DNA of 10,142 nt from Firmicutes bacterium CAG:238 (lineage in GTDB: Bacteria; Bacillota; Clostridia; Peptostreptococcales; Anaerovoracaceae): NCBI GenBank assembly GCA_000435615.1, contig FR881956.1, positions 1 through 10,142 on the forward strand, written 5' to 3'. Below, one piece after another: positions 5,722 to 10,142 of this stretch. The position numbers and the translations under genes are program-made. The notes beneath the pieces were generated by a model. That model made no database searches. It saw nothing but the letters and a program-made list of their open reading frames with translations, and was not told the DNA's origin. Numbering within the stretch: position 1 is the stretch's first letter; each line of letters opens with the position of its first letter.

Positions 5722-6569
5722 AAGTAGAACATTTAACTCATATATATGATAAAGGAATGCCGAGTGAGTCAGTGGCTCTTGATGATGTCAGCTTCACCGC
5801 AGAAGACGGGCAGTTTATCGGAATTATCGGGCATACCGGGTCGGGAAAATCCACACTGCTGCAGCATCTGAACGGATTGCTGAAACCGGATGAAGGAACG
5901 GTAACGGTTGGAAATGTCGATATTACGCAGCCGGGAATTTCCATGGTGGAAATCAGAAAACGCATTGGTTTGGTTTTCCAATATCCGGAGTATCAACTTT
6001 TTGAGGAAACGGTTGCAAAGGATGTGGCGTTCGGACCAAAAAACTTGGGATTGTCCGAAACAGAAATCGAAGAGCGCGTGAAAGAAGCAATCGAGCTTGT
6101 GGGGCTTGATTACGAAACGGTTAAGGATCGTTCCCCATTTGAATTGTCCGGAGGGCAGAAGCGAAGGGTGGCAATCGCAGGTGTGGTTGCAATGAGACCT
6201 GAAGTCCTGATTTTGGACGAGCCTACAGCCGGACTTGATCCGAAGGCACATAAGGATGTACTCAATATGGTTGAGGAAGTTCACAGGCGCACCGGGAACA
6301 TCACGATTTTTGTTTCCCATAATATGGCGGATATTGCAAGACTTTCGGACAAGATCTTGGTTATTCACAACGGAAAACTCGTAACGAAAGGAAGCCCTAA
6401 GGAAGTTTTTTCGCAAAAGGAAACACTTCGGAGTGTGGGACTTGATCTGCCGCCGGTGACGGAATTCACGGAAGGACTCCGCGAGAGGGGAATCAATCTT
6501 TCGGCAACGATTTTGGACGTTGACGAAGCTGCAGCGCAGATTGCAGAATATTTAAAAAACAAAGAATAA
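5712..6569 (+). CDS. ecfA2: ECF transporter energy-coupling ATPase EcfA2
   Basis: Second ATPase of the ECF module; EcfA1 and EcfA2 form a heterodimer that docks on EcfT. The 285-residue product has Walker A GHTGSGKST (40-48), Q-loop VFQYPEYQLF (Q90), AFGPKNLG (106-113), signature ELSGGQKRR (144-152), Walker B VLILDEP (165-171, E170) and switch H203 in VSHN. Both ATP sites of the heterodimer therefore look intact. The start lies within the end of ecfA1. Only a weak purine-rich AGAAGAAAAG precedes it, so it probably depends on coupled translation. ecfT follows after 37 nt. Confidence 0.94.
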   Translation: MSIKVEHLTHIYDKGMPSESVALDDVSFTAEDGQFIGIIGHTGSGKSTLLQHLNGLLKPDEGTVTVGNVDITQPGISMVEIRKRIGLVFQYPEYQLFEETVAKDVAFGPKNLGLSETEIEERVKEAIELVGLDYETVKDRSPFELSGGQKRRVAIAGVVAMRPEVLILDEPTAGLDPKAHKDVLNMVEEVHRRTGNITIFVSHNMADIARLSDKILVIHNGKLVTKGSPKEVFSQKETLRSVGLDLPPVTEFTEGLRERGINLSATILDVDEAAAQIAEYLKNKE

Positions 6570-6606
6570 ATCGGAAGGACGCCTTTGAAGAAAGGGCTTT
6601 GAAAAT

Positions 6607-7407
6607 ATGATTAGAGACATTACGCTGGGTCAATACTACCCGGGAGAATCTTGGGTGCACAAACTTGACCCGAGAGTAAAAATAATAGCAACGTTGCTAT
6701 TCATAATTGAGCTTTTTATCGTAAATGATTTTATCGGCTTCGCAATTTCTGCGGTTGTACTTGCAGTGCTTATTGCGGTGTCCGGGGTACCGCTGGGCTT
6801 TATCCTCAGAGGTCTCAAGCCGATACTGATTATTTTGCTTTTTACCTTTGCGCTTAATATCTTCATGATAAGCGGCGAGGTCATTTGGAGCTGGTGGATT
6901 CTCAAAATTACCAAAGAAGGCATCCGGACAGCTGTCTTTATGGCAATCCGGCTGATTCTGCTGATTATAGGTTCCTCCATGCTTACGCTTTGCACAAGAC
7001 CGCTCAGCCTGACGGACGGAATCGAAAGGCTGCTTTCCCCGTTCAAGGCAATCGGGCTCCCAGCGCACGAAATCGCCATGATGATGACAATTGCGCTCAG
7101 ATTCATACCGACGCTGCTGGAAGAAACCGATAAGATAATGAAAGCACAGCAGGCGAGGGGCGCAGACTTTGAAAGCGGGAGCCTCCTTCAGAGAGTGAAA
7201 AGCCTGATTCCGATTTTGGTGCCGCTTTTTGTGAGTGCATTCCGAATCGCCAACGATTTGGCAATGGCAATGGAAGCGAGATGTTACAGAGGCGGAAAGC
7301 ACCGGACAAGGATGCATGAAATGAAATTTGCAGGCAGAGACTACGCTGCATTTGCGCTTCAGGCTTTGTTCCTGGCGGTAATTATTGTTTGCAACAGATT
7401 TTTTTAA
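6607..7407 (+). CDS. ecfT: ECF transporter transmembrane scaffold EcfT
   Basis: Integral membrane protein that links the EcfA1-EcfA2 ATPases to interchangeable S components. The 266-residue product starts with the family pattern LDPRVK (20-25). Hydrophobic spans occur at about 27-60, 70-88, 108-128 and 246-263. The long cytoplasmic coupling helices carry the two conserved Ala-Arg motifs, QQARGADF (181-188) and MEARCYRGG (222-230), whose arginines insert into the ATPase grooves. AAAGGG (6591-6596) is 10 nt before the ATG. No S-component gene lies in the window, as expected for a group II (shared) module. In most Firmicutes truA follows ecfT; here it is trmB. Confidence 0.94.
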   Translation: MIRDITLGQYYPGESWVHKLDPRVKIIATLLFIIELFIVNDFIGFAISAVVLAVLIAVSGVPLGFILRGLKPILIILLFTFALNIFMISGEVIWSWWILKITKEGIRTAVFMAIRLILLIIGSSMLTLCTRPLSLTDGIERLLSPFKAIGLPAHEIAMMMTIALRFIPTLLEETDKIMKAQQARGADFESGSLLQRVKSLIPILVPLFVSAFRIANDLAMAMEARCYRGGKHRTRMHEMKFAGRDYAAFALQALFLAVIIVCNRFF

Positions 7408-7422
7408 AGGACAGATAAATGT

Positions 7423-8070
7423 ATGAGGCAGAGAAATATCAAGAATCTCAGCGAAAGAATTGAACAAAATTCAAGACTGCTTATAGAAGAGCCCGGTGAC
7501 TGCAAAGGTCGCTGGGCTGAAATATTCGGAAACGGAAATCCGATTTATCTTGAAATCGGCTGCGGGAAGGGGGACTTCATCACCAAACACGCATTTGCCG
7601 AACCGGACTGTAATTTTATCGCATGTGAGGGACAGATGTCGGTCGTTCTTCGAGCACTGGAGAAAGCGGAGGCATCGGGAAGCGGGAATCTCAGGGTTTT
7701 TATTGATTTTGTGAATGACCTCGAGGACTATTTTGAGGTCGGGGAACTTTCGGGCATTTATCTGAACTTCAGCGATCCGTGGCCGAAGGCGCGTCATGCC
7801 AAGAGAAGGCTTACTTACCGCGGCAGACTTCAAAATTACAAAAAAGTATTGAAGCCGGACGGCTTTATCGAATTCAAGACCGACAACGAAGGGCTTTTTG
7901 CATTTACACTCGAAGAGATTGAAGCTTGCGGATACGAAATGATTGAGATGAGCCGGGACCTTCACGGCGAGGCGCAGGGAGTGCACGGCGAAAAATCCCG
8001 ATGCTTTATGACGGAGTACGAAGAAAAATTTTCAGGACAGGGAAAGAACATTAATTTTGCGAGATTTTAA
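7423..8070 (+). CDS. trmB: tRNA (guanine-N7-)-methyltransferase TrmB
   Basis: SAM-dependent enzyme forming m7G at position 46 of the tRNA variable loop. The 215-residue product has SAM motif I LEIGCGKGDF (43-52), the acidic site CEGQ (68-71), the family signature NFSDPWPKARHAKRRLT (115-131) and the late substrate-binding KTDNEGLF (152-159). Length is typical. AAAGGA (7406-7411) is 11 nt before ATG 7423. It starts 15 nt after ecfT and is probably transcribed from the ecf promoter. Its last bases overlap an alternative frame discussed with the next gene. Confidence 0.95.
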   Translation: MRQRNIKNLSERIEQNSRLLIEEPGDCKGRWAEIFGNGNPIYLEIGCGKGDFITKHAFAEPDCNFIACEGQMSVVLRALEKAEASGSGNLRVFIDFVNDLEDYFEVGELSGIYLNFSDPWPKARHAKRRLTYRGRLQNYKKVLKPDGFIEFKTDNEGLFAFTLEEIEACGYEMIEMSRDLHGEAQGVHGEKSRCFMTEYEEKFSGQGKNINFARF

Positions 8071-8072
8071 CG

Positions 8073-8714
8073 GCGGAGAGGTCGAGGAAACATTTTGATC
8101 CGCAGATTGAAGAACATCTGCCGTCCGCCCTTACATCCTACGATAAATATCAAAAGGCCAACCATGAGACGCAAAACTGGAAAGAACTCTATGTGAAAGC
8201 ATACGGAGTTGACCCGGTATATCTTGAGGAGGCGGCCGGACTTTGGGGACCGGAACAGGAAAAGAATGCACTCATGCCGGAAATGTTCGAGGGGATGACC
8301 GAGCTGATTCGAGACCTCAAGCCAATACCGCTTGGGATTTGCTCGCAGAATAACCGTGTACAAATTGAAAACACTCTCGAGCATTACGGAATCAGAGACT
8401 GCTTTGAGGGCATCATAGGGACGCTTGAAGTTCCAATTGCAAAGCAAAAACCGGATGCGGAAGGATTCCTTCGCTGCCTTGAAGAGATGGGCGCAAAAGA
8501 GCAAGACGGTATTTATGTCTACATAGGAGACCACAGTGATGATGTGACTTTTGCAAAAAACGCTGCTGCATGTCTTGGGTGCGAGGTCATATGTGTGTCG
8601 GTTGACTATTTGGGTCTTAATATAGAAAATTATAAAAAGTGGGAGAACAGACCGGATTATTACGCTGAGAATACGAAGCAGCTAAAACAAATCCTAGATT
8701 CTTTAGTAAAATAA
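8073..8714 (+). pseudogene. HAD-superfamily phosphatase, 5' end broken or frameshifted
   Basis: The downstream part is clearly a haloacid-dehalogenase-type phosphatase. Motif II is the Ser in LGICSQNN (8331-8354), motif III the Lys in AKQKPDAEGF, and motif IV is YIGDHSDDVTFAKNA. The only standard start codon in this frame is GTG 8193, which gives 173 residues with a weak GGAAAG ribosome site. Protein-like sequence (HFDPQIEEHLPSALTSYDKY and on) continues upstream in the same frame to near the trmB stop, with no ATG, GTG or TTG and an in-frame stop at 8052-8054. Motif I, which holds the nucleophilic Asp, is missing from this frame. An overlapping frame contains RDFNGG (8060-8077) and runs into TGA at TTTTGA; removing one T would fuse the two frames. 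It therefore looks truncated or frameshifted and probably inactive. The substrate is unknown. Last gene before the terminator. Confidence 0.65.
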
Positions 8715-8765
8715 AAGCAGGCAGAGACGCACTCAGAAACTGAATGCATTGCTGCCCGCTTTTTT
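8713..8765 (+). terminator. Long hairpin terminator ending the ecf-trmB-HAD unit
   Basis: AAAAGC and GGCAG (8713-8724, with an unpaired A) pair with CTGCC and GCTTTTTT (8752-8765, with an unpaired C). Inside the loop, GCA and TCAG (8729-8736) pair with CTGA and TGC (8740-8747) around AAA. The T run follows immediately. It starts directly at the HAD stop codon. Confidence 0.85.
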
Positions 8766-8801
8766 ATTGGTGTTTTTTCAGGATGAAAATAAAAAATGCA
8801 A

Positions 8802-8830
8802 TTGACATTATAACGGCAAACCGATACAAT
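8802..8830 (+). promoter_or_regulatory. Strong promoter of the HTH-nucleotidyltransferase pair
   Basis: Perfect TTGACA (8802-8807), a 17-bp spacer and TACAAT (8825-8830). The expected start near 8837 puts the ribosome site almost at the mRNA 5' end. The spacer carries a small dyad CGG-CAAA-CCG (8814-8823) that could be an operator half-site pair for the HTH protein; this is a guess. Confidence 0.75.
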
Positions 8831-8854
8831 AAAAACAAAAGGAGGTGAAATCTC

Positions 8855-9424
8855 GTGACAATAAACGAATATATGGAAAAAAAGCAGCTTACGCAATATC
8901 GATTAGCGAAGGAAAGTGGTCTGGCTTATACAACAATCCATGATATTTGCAATGGTAAAGCGCAGCTTGAAAAATGTTCTGCGGAGACTATTTATTATAT
9001 TTCAAAGGTTCTCGGTATTTCGATGGAAAGTCTGATAGAACCTTATCTTGATAAGCGCTGCGATTTTACACTGTTCAGGAGCAATACCTGTCATAAATTA
9101 AAAGAACTCGGAGATATTGATTTTGTCATTGAAGTACTGGAGAAAGATGAAATCCGTTGGTATTATAAAAAACAATGGTATCGTGAAAGCTTATATCTTC
9201 TCGCAATGCTTGACTATGTAAGCCGGGAAAATAATATACCGATTTGCACGCAGTATGATGACCTTCGCAAAATGAAACTGCAGAATATGCTTTTTCCTTC
9301 CGGAGTACTTGCGGCTGCGGAAATTACAAAAGATCAAGAAGTAAAAGAGCAAGCTATCAAAGATTCAATCCCGGAATTTTTGCGATTTAACATTGTAGAA
9401 AGTGAGGTGCGAAATGTCGTCTGA
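8855..9424 (+). CDS. XRE-type helix-turn-helix protein, putative antitoxin/regulator
   Basis: A 189-residue protein, first gene of a two-gene unit. Residues 1-62 form a Cro/C1-type HTH domain: QYRLAKESGLAYTTIHDICNG (14-34) contains the two helices of the DNA-reading unit, and SAETIYYISKVLGISMESLI (42-61) the closing helices. Residues about 70-189 are a C-terminal domain I cannot name (FTLFRSNTCHKLKELGDIDF, then a W/Y-rich YYKKQWYRESLYLLAMLDY, ending IPEFLRFNIVESEVRN). The start is GTG, chosen because AAAGGAGGTGA (8838-8848) is a near-perfect anti-16S match 6-9 nt upstream. It overlaps the next gene by 11 nt, implying coupled translation and a fixed ratio. By analogy with AbiE-type and other regulator-plus-nucleotidyltransferase pairs it may repress its own promoter and neutralise the partner. 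That role is inferred. Confidence 0.75.
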   Translation: MTINEYMEKKQLTQYRLAKESGLAYTTIHDICNGKAQLEKCSAETIYYISKVLGISMESLIEPYLDKRCDFTLFRSNTCHKLKELGDIDFVIEVLEKDEIRWYYKKQWYRESLYLLAMLDYVSRENNIPICTQYDDLRKMKLQNMLFPSGVLAAAEITKDQEVKEQAIKDSIPEFLRFNIVESEVRNVV

Positions 9425-10121
9425 AATTTTTACAAAAGAGAATCTGGATCTGTATTTAAAGGAACTTGCGAAGGCTTTCAGAAAGCGAAATGGCAAATCC
9501 ATGCCGGCAGAGATTGTCTTAGTTGGTGGTGCAGCAATTTTAACCAATTATGGATTTCGCAATATGACTACGGATATTGATGCGGTTATTCATGCAGCTT
9601 CGACAATAAAAGATGCAATTAATGATGTCGGAGATAAATTTAGTTTGCCAAATGGATGGATAAATGCTGATTTTATGCAGACTGCTTCTTATACACCAAA
9701 ACTGAATGAATATTCAGTATATTATAAATCTTTTTATGGTGTTCTTACAATACGAACAATCACGGCAGAGTACCTAATTGCTATGAAACTGAGAGCCGGA
9801 AGAAAGTATAAAAACGACCTTTCGGATGTAATCGGTATATTAGTGGAGCACGATAAAAAAGGGGCACCTATCACTTTTGAAAAAATAGAAGAAGCGGTAA
9901 AGAATCTTTATGGCGGTTGGGAGGCTGTTCCTGCAGATGCAAAAGTGTTTATTGAGGAAGCACTCAGGAATGAAAACCTAGAAAATATTTTTACATCAAT
10001 AAAAAAAGAGGAAAACGAATCCAAGGATATTTTGATTACCTTTGAACAGAATTATCCGAAAGTTATCAAAGAATCTAATGTAAACGAGATTTTAAAATCA
10101 TTAAAAGAAAAGAGAAATTGA
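9414..10121 (+). CDS. DUF6036/AbiEii-like nucleotidyltransferase, putative toxin
   Basis: A 235-residue protein with a nucleotidyltransferase fold. The signature LVGGAAILTNYGFRNMTTDIDAVI (36-59) has the Gly-Gly (38-39) and the metal-binding D54-x-D56 pair. A later basic-acidic helix, EYLIAMKLRAGRKYKNDLSDV (119-139), resembles the K-L-x-A-x-R-x-K-D-x-x-D motif of AbiEii/MenT toxins. The region after about 150 is charged and helical. The best family name I can give is DUF6036, tentatively. ATG 9414 is chosen over an in-frame GTG at 9402 because GAGGTG (9403-9408) lies 5 nt before it. The start is within the end of the HTH gene. Candidate activity is transfer of nucleotides to tRNA or another RNA, as in related toxins, but nothing here proves toxicity or substrate. 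Confidence 0.75.
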   Translation: MSSEIFTKENLDLYLKELAKAFRKRNGKSMPAEIVLVGGAAILTNYGFRNMTTDIDAVIHAASTIKDAINDVGDKFSLPNGWINADFMQTASYTPKLNEYSVYYKSFYGVLTIRTITAEYLIAMKLRAGRKYKNDLSDVIGILVEHDKKGAPITFEKIEEAVKNLYGGWEAVPADAKVFIEEALRNENLENIFTSIKKEENESKDILITFEQNYPKVIKESNVNEILKSLKEKRN

Positions 10122-10138
10122 CAAGAATTTCAATTTCT
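10113..10138 (+). repeat. Perfect inverted repeat at the end of the nucleotidyltransferase gene
   Basis: AGAAATTGA (10113-10121) and TCAATTTCT (10130-10138) are perfect 9-bp complements around an 8-nt loop; the left arm contains the TGA stop. The window ends 4 nt later, so it is unclear whether a T run makes it a terminator. TTGACA (10118-10123), a consensus -35 hexamer, overlaps the left arm and loop. Confidence 0.5.
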
Positions 10139-10142
10139 GTAC

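Noticed and set aside
6570..6606. GGAAGG (6572-6577) as the ecfT ribosome site
   Set aside because: It is about 30 nt from the start codon; AAAGGG (6591-6596) is the better site.
7419..7463. Small frame starting at ATG 7419 just before trmB
   Set aside because: It encodes 14 residues, ends inside trmB, and has no support beyond chance; ATG 7423 opens the conserved gene.
1..10142. CRISPR arrays, insertion sequences, rRNA genes or prophage genes
   Set aside because: I saw no regularly spaced repeats, transposase or integrase motifs, terminal inverted repeats around genes, or rRNA-like sequence.

Overview
The window looks like a chromosomal stretch of a Gram-positive anaerobe of the class Clostridia. 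The evidence is the clostridial form of ThyA, a SigH-type sigma factor beside rlmB, strong AGGAGG ribosome binding sites, SigA-like promoters, and an ecfA1-ecfA2-ecfT module. An Anaerovoracaceae/Eubacterium-like host is only an impression. All genes read on the + strand.

Region 1 (1-3186) holds the end of an unidentified gene and its terminator, then a promoter driving a tight operon: thyA, folA, rlmB, sigH and a short yhbY remnant. ThyA makes dTMP and oxidises methylene-THF to DHF, which DHFR (folA) recycles. RlmB methylates 23S rRNA and SigH is a transition-phase sigma factor. The yhbY remnant joins the N- and C-terminal ends of a YhbY RNA-binding protein with the middle missing.

Region 2 (3187-4792) holds two separate translation units. 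One is tRNA-Thr(GGU) with its own promoter and terminator. The other is tuf (EF-Tu), with an extended -10 promoter, a foldable 5' leader of about 90 nt, very biased codons and a strong terminator.

Region 3 (4793-8765) starts with a near-consensus promoter. It contains ecfA1, ecfA2 and ecfT, the shared energising module of group II ECF vitamin/metal transporters with no S component nearby, then trmB (tRNA m7G46 methyltransferase), then a HAD-phosphatase gene broken at its 5' end, and a long hairpin terminator. Placing ecf directly after tuf is unusual: in most Firmicutes the large ribosomal-protein cluster lies between the sigH/tuf end and ecfA.

Region 4 (8766-10142) is more AT-rich. A strong promoter (TTGACA-17-TACAAT) and a perfect Shine-Dalgarno drive two overlapping genes: an XRE-type helix-turn-helix protein with an unrecognised C-terminal domain, and a DUF6036/AbiEii-like nucleotidyltransferase. 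Layout and domains suggest a toxin-antitoxin or phage-defence pair. This is the best candidate in the window for a poorly described system, but its function is inferred.
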